Assembly (NCBI GenBank): GCA_947492475.1
Contig: CANLNM010000001.1
Location: 62,001-126,000, forward strand
Direction of reading: 5' to 3'
DNA length: 64,000 bases
DNA from: an uncultured Paracoccaceae bacterium
GTDB taxonomy: Bacteria; Pseudomonadota; Alphaproteobacteria; Rhodobacterales; Rhodobacteraceae
Of this stretch, positions 18,532 through 26,883 are shown in pieces. The position numbers and the translations under genes were made by a program. Under the pieces are notes generated by a model. The model was not told the DNA's origin and made no database searches. It worked only from the letters and a program-made list of their open reading frames with translations. Position 1 is the stretch's first letter. Every line of letters begins with the position of its first letter.

Positions 18532-19975
18532 AGCTGGTCAGTTTGGCCAGCGCGTCACGAATACCTTTGCCATAAACCGGGCTAATCTGATCGTAATGAT
18601 CCAATGCGCGATCCAAAATGATCGCATCAACCCCAACCATGCTGGCGGCGGTGTTTTGATACAAACGCGCCCGTTCCGCGTCGTTCATCAAATCATGCAA
18701 GGCCCGCGGTTGCACATAATCGTCATTGCCATCGCGATGATTATAGCGATCGGCATCCCCGGAAATCCGCAATGGTGGTTCTGCAACACTAGGATCTTCG
18801 ACCGCTCCGCCCATTGTGTTTGGTTCATAATAAGCATCGCCCGCACCTGTCTGTTGGCCCATGAAATTCATGGAACCGTCTTTGTGATAATGGTGAACAG
18901 GGCATTTAGGTGCGTTAACAGGCAGGGCTTCGTAATGGGTTCCCAGACGATATCGATGGGCATCCGCATAAGAAAAAATTCGCGCCTGAAGCATTTTATC
19001 GGGGCTAAATCCGATTCCGGGCACGATATTGGATGGGCTAAACGCGGCTTGTTCGATCTCAGCGAAATAGTTTTCTGGATTTCTGTTGAGCTCCATCAAC
19101 CCAACCTCGATCAACGGATAATCGGCATGTGGCCACACTTTGGTCAGATCGAACGGGTTATAGGACGTTTTTTCGGCATCCATTTCAGGCATCACCTGAA
19201 TGCACACCCGCCATTTCGGAAAATCCCCGTTTTCGATGCCGCCATACAGCGCTTCTTGGTACCCTTCGCGGGTTTGACCAACGATGTTTGCACCTTCTTC
19301 ATTGGTGTAATGGGCGTGGCCCTGCAGGGTTTTGAAATGGAACTTTACCCAGAACCGTTCGCCGTCATCATTCCACAGCGAATAGGTGTGCGACCCATAG
19401 CCATTCATCTGGGCCGGGGATTGGGGCAAACCCCGATCTGACATCAAAATGGTCACCTGATGAAGCGCTTCTGGGCTGAGGCTCCAGAAATCCCACATCG
19501 CATTGGGGCTGCGCAGATTGCTGCGCGGATGGCGTTTTTGGGTGTGAATGAAATCGGGGAATTTATAGGGATCGCGCAGGAAAAATACCGGTGTGTTGTT
19601 CCCAACCAGATCCCAGTTGCCTTCTTCTGTATAGAATTTCAGCGCAAATCCCCGCACGTCGCGTTCGTGATCCGCAGCGCCAGATTCGCCTGCAACGGTG
19701 GAAAAACGCGCCAACATTGGGGTTTCGGTCCCGGGTTGGAAAACCTTGGCGCGGGTGTATTTGGAAATGTCATGAGTTACCTTCAATGTCCCAAACGCGC
19801 CCCAGCCTTTGGCATGCACAACCCGTTCTGGGATACGTTCCCGGTTTTGATGGGCCAGTTTTTCGATCAATTGATAATCCTGCATCAATACCGGGCCACG
19901 CGTGCCAGCGGTCAATGCGTTTTGATTGTCCGCGATGGGGGCACCTGCGGTGGTGGTCAAACGTTTCTGGGTCAT
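18530..19975 (-). CDS. katA: Catalase, small-subunit monofunctional type
   Basis: A 481-residue heme catalase. The distal His54 lies in [13 protein letters not shown]; the heme-face segment [26 protein letters not shown] and the proximal tyrosine motif [14 protein letters not shown] are intact. The length fits small-subunit (clade 3) KatA enzymes that decompose hydrogen peroxide in the cytoplasm. The ribosome site is AGGAG at 19983-19987. It is divergent from oxyR, the typical arrangement for OxyR control. Confidence 0.96.
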   Translation of the reverse strand: MTQKRLTTTAGAPIADNQNALTAGTRGPVLMQDYQLIEKLAHQNRERIPERVVHAKGWGAFGTLKVTHDISKYTRAKVFQPGTETPMLARFSTVAGESGAADHERDVRGFALKFYTEEGNWDLVGNNTPVFFLRDPYKFPDFIHTQKRHPRSNLRSPNAMWDFWSLSPEALHQVTILMSDRGLPQSPAQMNGYGSHTYSLWNDDGERFWVKFHFKTLQGHAHYTNEEGANIVGQTREGYQEALYGGIENGDFPKWRVCIQVMPEMDAEKTSYNPFDLTKVWPHADYPLIEVGLMELNRNPENYFAEIEQAAFSPSNIVPGIGFSPDKMLQARIFSYADAHRYRLGTHYEALPVNAPKCPVHHYHKDGSMNFMGQQTGAGDAYYEPNTMGGAVEDPSVAEPPLRISGDADRYNHRDGNDDYVQPRALHDLMNDAERARLYQNTAASMVGVDAIILDRALDHYDQISPVYGKGIRDALAKLTS

Positions 19976-20068
19976 TCTCTGGCTCCTATTTTGGGGTTAA
20001 CCGGATCATGCGACAGTTGTTTCATAATTAAAAATTGCATTTATTGCTGGTATCTATAGTTAAATATT
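19976..20068. promoter_or_regulatory. katA-oxyR divergent control region
   Basis: 93 bases, A+T-rich. Reading on the minus strand, ATAG (20057-20054) then seven bases then CAAT (20046-20043) fits the first two quarter-sites of an OxyR-type array (ATAG-N7-CTAT), but the later quarter-sites are poor. The assignment rests mostly on the gene arrangement. Confidence 0.4.
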
Positions 20069-21004
20069 ATGTCAGTTACATTGCGCCAAATCCGATATTT
20101 TCTGGCCGTTGCCCAAACCGGGCAAATTGGTCGTGCCGCCGAAATGCTGCACATTTCCCAACCTGCGTTGTCCGTTCAAATCAAAGAGCTCGAAGAGCGG
20201 CTGGGCGTGACTGTTTTTGAGCGCCAGCCACGCAAAGTGATTTTGACCCCAGCCGGGCATGACATGCGGCACCACGCCGAACGGGTCATGGCTGAAATGA
20301 CGGCGCTGGAACAAAGCGCCAGTTTGGCACGCGGGCTGACGGGGCGGTTTTCGCTGGGGGTCATTCCGACAATTGCGCCTTACTTGATTCCGCAGGCATT
20401 GCCATTGTTGCGGGCCCAGAATTTGGGGTTGGAGTTGCGGGTGCGCGAGGCGCAGACACAAACATTGCTGTCAGATTTGGAACAGGGGCAGTTGGATGCG
20501 GCGGTGATGGCATTGCCAACCGGGGCAGAAAACATGCAGGAAACCCCTTTGTTTCGGGATCGGTTTTTGCTGGCCGGTCACGCACAGCATATCCAACATC
20601 TGGTTGATACAAACGCCATCCCCGATCCCGTACAGATCGCCCCGCACCAATTGTTGCTATTGGACGAAGGGCATTGTTTGGCAGATCAGGCGCTGGCGGC
20701 CTGTTCGCTCAATCGGTCCGCAACCAAAGTGGATTTGGGGGCGTCGTCATTGTCCACATTGTGTGGATTGGTGGCAGGTGGGTTTGGGGTTACGTTTTTG
20801 CCCGAAATCGCATTGGTGCGAGAAATGGGATCAACGCCGGATATGGGCGTGGCGCGATTTGAAGCCCCACAACCGGAACGCCAGATTGGATTGGTGCGCC
20901 GCGCGACGTCAAAAGGGCAGGGATGGTTTCAGGATCTGTCCCAGATTTTACAACAGGCGGGCCAAGAGCTGATCGATCAGGCCAAGGCTGACATCGACAC
21001 ATAA
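20069..21004 (+). CDS. oxyR: Hydrogen peroxide-sensing regulator OxyR (LysR family)
   Basis: 311 residues. The N-terminal helix-turn-helix is TGQIGRAAEMLHISQPALSVQIKELEERLG. The effector domain carries DEGHCLADQALAAC, with Cys203 and Cys212 at the spacing of E. coli OxyR Cys199 and Cys208, so a peroxide-formed disulfide switch is expected. GGFGVTFLPEIAL matches the conserved C-terminal region. It is divergent from katA, its likely main target. Confidence 0.93.
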   Translation: MSVTLRQIRYFLAVAQTGQIGRAAEMLHISQPALSVQIKELEERLGVTVFERQPRKVILTPAGHDMRHHAERVMAEMTALEQSASLARGLTGRFSLGVIPTIAPYLIPQALPLLRAQNLGLELRVREAQTQTLLSDLEQGQLDAAVMALPTGAENMQETPLFRDRFLLAGHAQHIQHLVDTNAIPDPVQIAPHQLLLLDEGHCLADQALAACSLNRSATKVDLGASSLSTLCGLVAGGFGVTFLPEIALVREMGSTPDMGVARFEAPQPERQIGLVRRATSKGQGWFQDLSQILQQAGQELIDQAKADIDT

Positions 21005-21082
21005 TCTGAGCAAGTCCTGCACATTCCCCAACGAAATTTTGAAATCAACACTGGCAGGTTATCTCTGAAAGATGAGGTCATC

Positions 21083-21538
21083 ATGGCAAAACACTGCGCG
21101 ACGCGATCCGTTTCAATCCTATCGGTTTTTATCCTGATCAATGCCTGTATGTTTGCCTATTGCACCACGGCGCTGGCCGTTCAGGGTGGGATTGACGGCA
21201 TTTCAGGCATCCAAGACGAACATCAGTTTAGCGCGCTTCATCCCATATGGTTTTCGACATTATGGCTGGGCGCATGTGGCGGCGTGGTTGGCTGTGTTCT
21301 GGGGCTGATGCGGATTGCTCAGCTCTGGGTTCTGACACTGTTGCGCATACAGAAAAAGGCCCGGCAAATGCTGCCGAGCCTTTCGAATTTGCGACCTCAG
21401 AAAGGGCAGGATTATGCCGCGACTTCTGCGTTTGCTTCGACCAACCAGTTCAGAACGGTTTCAGGGGATGACACGCCGTATGGGTCTTCGCCGTGGTTGT
21501 CTGACAGGCCTGGCTCTTCGAACCATGCTTCGATCTGA
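21083..21538 (+). CDS. Possible small membrane protein, overlaps prx antisense
   Basis: A 151-codon frame with a GAGGTCATC ribosome site before ATG 21083. Two hydrophobic stretches are visible (VSILSVFILINACMFAYC, about 9-27, and FSTLWLGACGGVVGCVLGLM, about 57-76). The last 42 codons run antisense through the peroxiredoxin gene, and the frame crosses that gene's terminator, so the C-terminal third is doubtful. It could be a real small membrane protein or chance. No homologue is recognised. Confidence 0.35.
   Translation: MAKHCATRSVSILSVFILINACMFAYCTTALAVQGGIDGISGIQDEHQFSALHPIWFSTLWLGACGGVVGCVLGLMRIAQLWVLTLLRIQKKARQMLPSLSNLRPQKGQDYAATSAFASTNQFRTVSGDDTPYGSSPWLSDRPGSSNHASI
21353..21383 (-). terminator. 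Intrinsic terminator of the peroxiredoxin gene
   Basis: AAAGGC-c-CGGCA (21355-21366), loop AATGC, TGCCG-a-GCCTTT (21372-21383), running into five U on the minus strand. It starts 28 bases past the prx stop. Confidence 0.88.
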
Positions 21539-21960
21539 CCGTCTTTGACAACGGCGGCATAACGCCAGGACCGCAGACCAAAGCCAACATTGTCTTTGCG
21601 CACCAACATGCCCATGCGGCGGGTGAATTCACCAGACCCATCTGGGATCACTTTGACGTTGGACAGGTTTTGGCCCTCGGCCCATTTGTTCATCACAAAG
21701 CTGTCATTGACGGACATGCAATAGATTTCATCGATGCCTTGGGCCGCGAAATCAGCAAAGCCGTTTTCGAAACCGGGCAATTGGTATGTGGAACATGTGG
21801 GGGTGAATGCGCCGGGCAGGGAAAACAGAACCACGCGTTTGCCAGCAAAGTAGTCAGCGGTTGTTTTGTCTTCCCAACGAAACGGGTTTGGACCTTCGAT
21901 ACTGTCGTCACGCACGCGGGTGTGGAAAGTTACAGAAGGCAAAGTGTAGCCGGTTTTCAT
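21412..21960 (-). CDS. Peroxiredoxin, Prx5-like
   Basis: A 182-residue thiol peroxidase. The active-site loop PGAFTPTCSTYQLPGF holds the peroxidatic cysteine, and NDSFVMNKWAEGQ and DGSGEFTRRMGMLVRKDNVGFG are typical of Prx5-type (atypical, glutathione- or thioredoxin-linked) enzymes. The ATG at 21960 has AGGTGA upstream; a GTG nine bases further out would add MTL. It lies between oxyR and a Hint protein and has a probable Irr box 73 bases upstream, suggesting iron- or heme-linked control. Confidence 0.93.
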   Translation of the reverse strand: MKTGYTLPSVTFHTRVRDDSIEGPNPFRWEDKTTADYFAGKRVVLFSLPGAFTPTCSTYQLPGFENGFADFAAQGIDEIYCMSVNDSFVMNKWAEGQNLSNVKVIPDGSGEFTRRMGMLVRKDNVGFGLRSWRYAAVVKDGQIEAWFEEPGLSDNHGEDPYGVSSPETVLNWLVEANAEVAA

Positions 21961-22032
21961 CAAAGTCACCTGTTGTTTGGGGGAGGATGTGGTTGCAAAT
22001 CATCGACCCGGATTCGAAATCGAGGCGAAGTT

Positions 22033-22049
22033 ACTAGAATGGTTCTAAA
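22033..22049 (-). promoter_or_regulatory. Probable Irr box (iron control element)
   Basis: ACTAGAATGGTTCTAAA matches TTTAGAA-N3-TTCTAAA, the alphaproteobacterial Irr consensus, except in its first two bases. The core TAGAA-N3-TTCTA is a perfect inverted repeat. It sits 73 bases upstream of the prx start codon. Confidence 0.6.
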
Positions 22050-22329
22050 CCGCAAGTGATTTTGGCGCAAAATCCGGGGTTTTGGCGCAGGCGCGCGATT
22101 CGAAGTCTGGCGGAATTCGGACCGCTTCGGGGCGGTTAACTATTGGTTAGGTAAACAGCTGTTGAACAGAGGTGCAATGTTGCCGTGCAATCCTGCGCGG
22201 GATCCGGGTTTGGTGACGGATCACGAAAGGTGACACAGCAGCACCCGTTTGCGGACACATTTCGGGCAAGTTCTGAGCGCCGAAATGAGGCATCAAATTC
22301 AACCGGCTTAGCCTGAAGGAGTTAAGAAA
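22050..22329. other. Intergenic region upstream of the Hint gene
   Basis: Together with the prx promoter this makes 369 bases without a gene. It contains the ribosome site GAAGGAG before ATG 22330 and a run of GGCGCA-like short repeats near 22065-22095. No RNA gene or convincing ORF was seen. Confidence 0.5.
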
Positions 22330-23016
22330 ATGTTTCTGCAAATTCGCTCAAATGTCGCCCGCACCGCCCCTGTTTCCATCACCAAAACCCAGCCCAAACT
22401 GACCCAGATTGCCACCGCGGGACACCCGTCCAATTCCGATCTAATGGTCCCCAATCCCCACGATCGTCAGCCCGGTTTGATGTCCGGCGCGATGGTGGAA
22501 ACCGATTGCGGTTGGAAAGCCATCGAACAGGTTCAGGTTGGGGATGTGCTTTGTACCTTTGACGGCGGATTGCGCGCTGTGCGTGATATCATCCGCGACG
22601 ACGTACCGGCCGCGCAGCATGTGCATATCCCCGGTGGCGTTTTGGGCAGTGATGCGGATCTGACGGTTCTGCCAGATCAGTATATTCTGCTGACCGGATC
22701 TTTGGCCGAAACCCGGTTTAAACTGCCTGCCGTGTTGATGGAGGCGCGTAAACTGGTGGGTGAGTTTGGCATCGAATTGTCCCGCTCTGATGCCACGGCC
22801 CATGCCACGACGCTGGTCTTTGACGAAGAAGAAGTGATCTGGGCCAATACCGGTTTACTACTGCATTGTCCGGGGCAGGCCACGGTTGGTCTGACGTCTG
22901 ATGCCTTCCCACTTGCGACGCCGCAATTGCTGGACCCACGCCCAAATGCAGGTGCGATGACGCGCGGTGTCTTTGCGGGCGGAAACTGGGGGCATGCCGA
23001 TGCGATCGCGGCCTAA
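22330..23016 (+). CDS. Hint-domain (Hedgehog/intein fold) protein, cysteine-less
   Basis: 228 residues. Residues 49-105 (GLMSGAMVETDCGWKAIEQV, then VGDVLCTFDGGLRAVRDI) match the start of the Rhodobacteraceae Hint_2 proteins, in which the domain normally begins CFxAGT. Here the first position is Gly49 (GLMSGA), so the self-splicing nucleophile is absent. Later parts (LTVLPDQYILLTGSLAETRF, ARKLVG) resemble the H-rich region of that family. Excretion or autoprocessing is unlikely; a structural use of the fold is more plausible. The N-terminal 45 residues are low in recognisable features. Confidence 0.75.
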   Translation: MFLQIRSNVARTAPVSITKTQPKLTQIATAGHPSNSDLMVPNPHDRQPGLMSGAMVETDCGWKAIEQVQVGDVLCTFDGGLRAVRDIIRDDVPAAQHVHIPGGVLGSDADLTVLPDQYILLTGSLAETRFKLPAVLMEARKLVGEFGIELSRSDATAHATTLVFDEEEVIWANTGLLLHCPGQATVGLTSDAFPLATPQLLDPRPNAGAMTRGVFAGGNWGHADAIAA

Positions 23017-23039
23017 AATCCGTTTGATCCATGCGTTCC

Positions 23040-23067
23040 GGGGATAGCCGTCATGCAAGGCATCCCC
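23040..23067 (+). terminator. Hairpin after the Hint gene
   Basis: GGGGAT (23040-23045) pairs with ATCCCC (23062-23067), extended by GCC/GGC after a bulged A. There is no U tract, so it may be a terminator or a 5' leader structure of lipA. Confidence 0.4.
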
Positions 23068-23126
23068 CGCATTGGACAAGGGACCATCACAGGGCTACAT
23101 ATCGTCAAAGCCCGGAGGAGCCCCAC

Positions 23127-24074
23127 ATGCGAGATCTGAAAATACCTGAGCAGCGCCATCCTGAAAAAGCGCATCGTCCAGACAATGCCCAGCCCCGCAA
23201 ACCCGAATGGATTAGGGTTAAAGCGCCCACATCCGATGGCTATAAAAAAACCCACGCTATTATGCGCGAACATAAATTGGTCACCGTCTGCGAAGAGGCA
23301 GGTTGCCCCAATGCCGGTGAATGCTGGTCGCAGGGCCATGCCACAATGATGATCATGGGCGACGTTTGTACGCGGGCTTGTTCGTTCTGCAATATTGCCA
23401 CCGGCAAACCGCTAGAGGATCTGGACCCGTTTGAACCGGGTCGGGTTGCCGACGCGGTGGCCAAGCTGGGGTTGAATCATGTTGTGGTCACATCCGTGGA
23501 CCGCGACGATATCAAAGATGGCGGCGCCGAACATTTTGCCCAAACCATCCGCGCCATTCGCCATCGTTCGCCCGACACAACGATTGAAATTCTGACACCA
23601 GATTTCCTGCGCTGCGATCCGTCCGTTCTGGAAATTGTCGTGGCCGCCAAACCGGACGTGTTCAACCACAATCTGGAAACCGTGCCGGGGCTTTATCCCA
23701 CCGTGCGTCACGGGGCCCGCTATTTCCATTCGCTGCGTTTGTTGCAACGGGTCAAGGAAATGGATCCGACGATGTTCACCAAATCCGGCATCATGGTTGG
23801 CTTGGGTGAGGACCGCCAAGGCGTGCTGCAAGTGATGGATGATATGCGCGCCGCCGACATTGATTTCCTGACCATTGGTCAATATTTGCAGCCCACCCCA
23901 AAACACCACGCTGTGGATCGTTTTGTGACCCCCGCCGAATTCGAAGCCTATGAAAAAGCCGCATATGGCAAAGGGTTTCACATGGTTTCTGCGACACCAT
24001 TGACCCGGTCTTCGTATCATGCGGGTGATGATTTTGCGAAATTGCGCGCGGCCCGTTTGGCAAAACTCGGATAA
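23127..24074 (+). CDS. lipA: Lipoyl synthase
   Basis: A 315-residue radical SAM enzyme that inserts sulfur into octanoyl-lipoyl domains. The auxiliary [4Fe-4S] cysteines are in [14 protein letters not shown] and the radical SAM CxxxCxxC is VCTRACSFC. The C-terminal region holds [13 protein letters not shown], with the conserved serine. The ATG at 23127 has a GGAGGAG ribosome site; a longer frame starts at 23031 but lacks domain character. Confidence 0.97.
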   Translation: MRDLKIPEQRHPEKAHRPDNAQPRKPEWIRVKAPTSDGYKKTHAIMREHKLVTVCEEAGCPNAGECWSQGHATMMIMGDVCTRACSFCNIATGKPLEDLDPFEPGRVADAVAKLGLNHVVVTSVDRDDIKDGGAEHFAQTIRAIRHRSPDTTIEILTPDFLRCDPSVLEIVVAAKPDVFNHNLETVPGLYPTVRHGARYFHSLRLLQRVKEMDPTMFTKSGIMVGLGEDRQGVLQVMDDMRAADIDFLTIGQYLQPTPKHHAVDRFVTPAEFEAYEKAAYGKGFHMVSATPLTRSSYHAGDDFAKLRAARLAKLG

Positions 24075-24086
24075 GATCGGGACCAG

Positions 24087-24119
24087 CCATTGCGCAAACG
24101 TCCCGCGTTTTCGCAATGG
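24087..24119. terminator. Long hairpin between lipA and the hpt operon
   Basis: CCATTGCG (24087-24094), then AAACG, loop TCCCG, CGTTT, then CGCAATGG (24112-24119), with one C-T mismatch. It lies between the convergent lipA and small-membrane-protein genes. The T-rich tail is weak. Confidence 0.65.
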
Positions 24120-24120
24120 G

Positions 24121-24306
24121 TTATTGGAGTGGCCGGTTGGGGCGTATTGGTTCAAGCGTCAGCCAATCCGGCCAGCCCACAAAATATTCGATCCCAAACA
24201 AAATCACACAAATCGCAACAGCGCCCAGCCCAATTAACACGCGTGTCATACTAGGTGGATTCTGCACCAATCGTTTGGCGCGCATCATGAATCTAAGTGG
24301 ATCCAT
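24121..24306 (-). CDS. Small single-span membrane protein
   Basis: 61 residues: [20 protein letters not shown], then one membrane segment VLIGLGAVAICVILFGIEYF (about residues 23-42), then GWPDWLT and a Pro/Arg tail. The layout (basic N-terminus, PPS, one span, GWPD) resembles small proteins I have seen next to hpt in Rhodobacteraceae. The ATG overlaps the hpt stop (TGATG), so translation is coupled. Function unknown. Confidence 0.7.
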   Translation of the reverse strand: MDPLRFMMRAKRLVQNPPSMTRVLIGLGAVAICVILFGIEYFVGWPDWLTLEPIRPNRPLQ

Positions 24307-24851
24307 CACGTTTCATCCGTGAACCGCACTTTTCCAATAAAGGGCAGGTTGCGGTTTCTTTGTGCATAATCAATGCCATATCCCACGACAAATTCATCGG
24401 GGATCTCAAACCCGGTCCAATCCGCGCGAATGTCCACTTCGCGGCGGCTGGGTTTATCAAGCAAAGCAATAGAGCGCATTTTACGAGGTTCGCGGCTGGC
24501 TAGCAGGTTCAGAACATGGCGCAGTGTGAACCCGGTATCGACGATATCCTCGACGACCAAAACATCGCGCCCACCAATTTCACCGCGCAAATCCTTCATG
24601 ATCCGCACTTCACGGGAACTTTCGGTGCCATCCCCATAAGAAGAAGCCTCTAGGAAATCCACCTCAACCGGCAGGTCCAGTTCGCGGACAATATCGGCGA
24701 TAAACACAAACGAGCCCCGCAACAGACCCACAACGATCAGCTTTTCGGTATCGGCAAATTCGGCCTCAATTTCATGTGATAGATCTTCGATCCGGGCGGC
24801 GATGGATTTGGCCGAAATCATCCGGTCGATAGTATAGGGGCGGTTGGTCAT
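24306..24851 (-). CDS. hpt: Hypoxanthine phosphoribosyltransferase
   Basis: A 181-residue type I phosphoribosyltransferase of purine salvage, converting hypoxanthine or guanine plus PRPP to IMP or GMP. The PRPP motif is [14 protein letters not shown], and [17 protein letters not shown] and [20 protein letters not shown] match the family. The ATG at 24851 has AAGGAG upstream; the longer frame to 24884 is unlikely. Confidence 0.95.
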   Translation of the reverse strand: MTNRPYTIDRMISAKSIAARIEDLSHEIEAEFADTEKLIVVGLLRGSFVFIADIVRELDLPVEVDFLEASSYGDGTESSREVRIMKDLRGEIGGRDVLVVEDIVDTGFTLRHVLNLLASREPRKMRSIALLDKPSRREVDIRADWTGFEIPDEFVVGYGIDYAQRNRNLPFIGKVRFTDET

Positions 24852-25107
24852 GTTGGGCTCCTTACGTACTAGGCCTGCTACCATGCGTGCCCCATTGCGC
24901 CAAGTGTTGGCCAGGATTTTCCCGATTATGCGTTGAATTTACACATCGTTCATAGATGAAGTTTGGGTCGTAACTGTTTGTATTTACGTACTATACGCGT
25001 CATGATTGAATTCAGATGATCATGCGCGGCGAAAGGTCCCCCTTGTGTTTATCCCACGAAAAGCCGACATGATCCGTAACCAAGCGCGACAGAGCTGATC
25101 TAAACCT

Positions 25108-25551
25108 ATGCCGTCTCATGCCGAAACCCGTATCCTGCCTTATACAGCGTTGCAGATGTATGAATTGGTGGGTGATGTGGCCAATTATCCCAAGTTTTTA
25201 CCCTGGACGGCCGCCGCGCGTATTCGATCCGTTGAGGACAAAGGCGATCATTGCGTGATGCTGGCCGATCTGGTGATCAGTTTCAAAGTGTTCCGCGAAA
25301 AATTTGGCAGCCGCGTGACCAAATGGCCGGCCAAGATGCAGATTGATACGGATTACATCGATGGTCCGTTTCATCATCTGCATTCCACATGGGGCTTTGT
25401 CGATGTGGATGGCGGGTGCCGCGTGTCGTTCGAGGTTGATTTTGAGTTCAAAAACCGTGTTTTACAAGGTGCGGCCGGGCTGTTTTTCAATGATGCGATG
25501 CAGCGGGTGGTGCGCGCCTTTGAACGGCGCGCAGCCGATCTATATCAGTGA
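25108..25551 (+). CDS. COQ10/RatA-like START-domain protein
   Basis: 147 residues of the polyketide cyclase/START fold. The N-terminus PYTALQMYELVGDVANYPKFLPWTAAARI and C-terminus VSFEVDFEFKNRVLQGAAGLFFNDAMQRVV match the coenzyme Q-binding COQ10/RatA family, which chaperones ubiquinone or, in RatA, affects ribosome association. In this lineage ubiquinone binding is more likely. It ends convergent with, and overlapping by seven bases, the minus-strand membrane-protein gene. Confidence 0.9.
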   Translation: MPSHAETRILPYTALQMYELVGDVANYPKFLPWTAAARIRSVEDKGDHCVMLADLVISFKVFREKFGSRVTKWPAKMQIDTDYIDGPFHHLHSTWGFVDVDGGCRVSFEVDFEFKNRVLQGAAGLFFNDAMQRVVRAFERRAADLYQ

Positions 25552-25961
25552 TGTCGTGACGGTTTGTCACCATAAACCAACCACAAAATGACGCTGGCAC
25601 CGGCGAACTGAACCACCAAATAAGCCGTTTCCATAAGGGTAAATTGCCACGCCAAAGGTACGTTTTGTTTGGCCACCAATCCCAGCACATGACAGGACCA
25701 ATATAAGACACCAATCAACATTCCAAAAGACAAAGCATGTCTTATGCCGCTGAATTTGCTGCGATAATTGGGGTATATTATGGCAATTGTCGCGCCTTGA
25801 ACAATCATCGTGAGCAGGCCTATGGCAATATTCGGATCATCTTTGAAATAGCCAAATGTCACAAATTTTTCGTGAAACAGAACCAAATGCCAAATAATGG
25901 CCAATGGGAACACAAACACGACATAGGCAAATGTGGTCAAGGCAATTTTCCCAAAGATCAC
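25545..25961 (-). CDS. Four-span membrane protein of unknown function
   Basis: 138 residues with four hydrophobic segments: residues about 4-28, 45-65, 73-95 and 108-130. The arrangement with HLVLFHEKFVTFGYF between spans 1 and 2 and WSCHVLG in span 3 is distinctive, but the family is not recognised. The GTG start overlaps the stop of the VOC gene (GTGA), indicating coupling. It ends seven bases into the convergent COQ10 gene. Confidence 0.75.
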   Translation of the reverse strand: MIFGKIALTTFAYVVFVFPLAIIWHLVLFHEKFVTFGYFKDDPNIAIGLLTMIVQGATIAIIYPNYRSKFSGIRHALSFGMLIGVLYWSCHVLGLVAKQNVPLAWQFTLMETAYLVVQFAGASVILWLVYGDKPSRHH

Positions 25962-26305
25962 GCGGTTGCCCGTTTCCAGATCGCCAATTGTGCGCCACCG
26001 GGGTCACGAATAAACGTCGCGGTTCCCGCGGGGCCCACCAGATTTTCAGCCAGAACCTGCGCTCCGTTATTGGTGGCATTTTGCACAGCAGCGGGCAGAT
26101 CATCGACCTCGATATAGGGGACCCAGCCGCTGATATCGTCCATTGCGTCACAGGTCGCAGCAAAGGGTTGGTCTTGGCCCTGCGCGGTCAAAAAGGTCAT
26201 TGGACCAATGTCTTGGGTGGTCCAGTTAAGCGTTTTTTTCAAAAAATCGGTCGTTTCGGTCCGGGTGGGGCCGACATTGTCGAACCAAACAAACGGAGAC
26301 GTCAT
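25958..26305 (-). CDS. VOC family (glyoxalase-like) protein
   Basis: 115 residues of the vicinal-oxygen-chelate fold: MTSPFVWFDNVGPTRTETTDFLKK, WVPYIEVDDLPAAVQNATNNGAQV, then FIRDPGGAQLAIWK. Members are glyoxalases, dioxygenases or resistance proteins. The metal ligands are not all obvious here. ATG 26305 has GAGGAAA upstream. It is divergent from an HxlR regulator over a region of inverted TTGCAAGT sites, which strongly suggests HxlR control. Confidence 0.87.
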   Translation of the reverse strand: MTSPFVWFDNVGPTRTETTDFLKKTLNWTTQDIGPMTFLTAQGQDQPFAATCDAMDDISGWVPYIEVDDLPAAVQNATNNGAQVLAENLVGPAGTATFIRDPGGAQLAIWKRATA

Positions 26306-26324
26306 GGCAATTTCCTCTTTCATT

Positions 26325-26369
26325 TTGCAAGTGAAGTCATCAAGCCTGATTTACTTGCGTCTTGCAAGT
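26325..26369. promoter_or_regulatory. HxlR-type operator sites
   Basis: TTGCAAGT at 26325-26332 and 26362-26369, and the inverse ACTTGC at 26353-26358, which forms an inverted repeat ACTTGC-N5-GCAAGT with the last. Located between the VOC and HxlR start codons. Confidence 0.65.
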
Positions 26370-26395
26370 GTTAATTTTTGGATTAAGTTAAGCGC

Positions 26396-26830
26396 ATGAC
26401 ACGTAGAGCCAAACCCCCGTGGCACGGATGCCCAACCCGGTATGCAGCTGGTATTATAGGCGACAAATGGTGTTTTTTGCTGCTGCGCGACGTATTGCTA
26501 CATGGCAAACGCAGCTATAGCGAATTTTTGGAGTCACCGGAACGAATATCAACCAACATTCTGGCTAACAGATTGGCAAAGCTAGAGGAATCTGGGTTGT
26601 TCGACCGACAGATTGATCCCAGAAAAGGCAGCCGGGTTTTGTATTTTCCAACCCATAAGGCACGTGCATTATTACCGGCCTTTTTGGGCATGATGGTGTG
26701 GTCCACCCAATTTGATGATCAGACCGAAGCACCTGACAGTTTTGCCGCTGCGTTTTTGGAGGATCCAAATGCTTGCGTGGCATGGTACGAAAATGAAATT
26801 GACAAAGTAGATGCGAAAATTAGCGGTTAA
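26396..26830 (+). CDS. HxlR family transcriptional regulator
   Basis: A 144-residue MarR-like winged helix of the HxlR/DUF24 type: CPTRYAAGIIGDKWCFLLLRDVLLHGKRSYSEFLES, then ISTNILANRLAKLEESGLFDR and the wing SRVLYFPTHKARALLP. Some relatives sense reactive electrophiles through a cysteine; Cys12 near the N-terminus (HGCPTRY) could serve this. Divergent from the VOC gene and ending at a bidirectional terminator. Confidence 0.92.
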   Translation: MTRRAKPPWHGCPTRYAAGIIGDKWCFLLLRDVLLHGKRSYSEFLESPERISTNILANRLAKLEESGLFDRQIDPRKGSRVLYFPTHKARALLPAFLGMMVWSTQFDDQTEAPDSFAAAFLEDPNACVAWYENEIDKVDAKISG

Positions 26831-26834
26831 ACGC

Positions 26835-26864
26835 AAAACGCGGCCCCCGAAGGAGCCGCGTTTT
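26835..26864. terminator. Bidirectional terminator between HxlR and amtB
   Basis: AAAACGCGGC (26835-26844) pairs with GCCGCGTTTT (26855-26864), loop CCCCGAAGGA. The A/T flanks give a short U tract in both directions, serving the convergent HxlR and amtB genes. Confidence 0.88.
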
Positions 26865-26883
26865 CCATCCGTTTTGATAGGAT

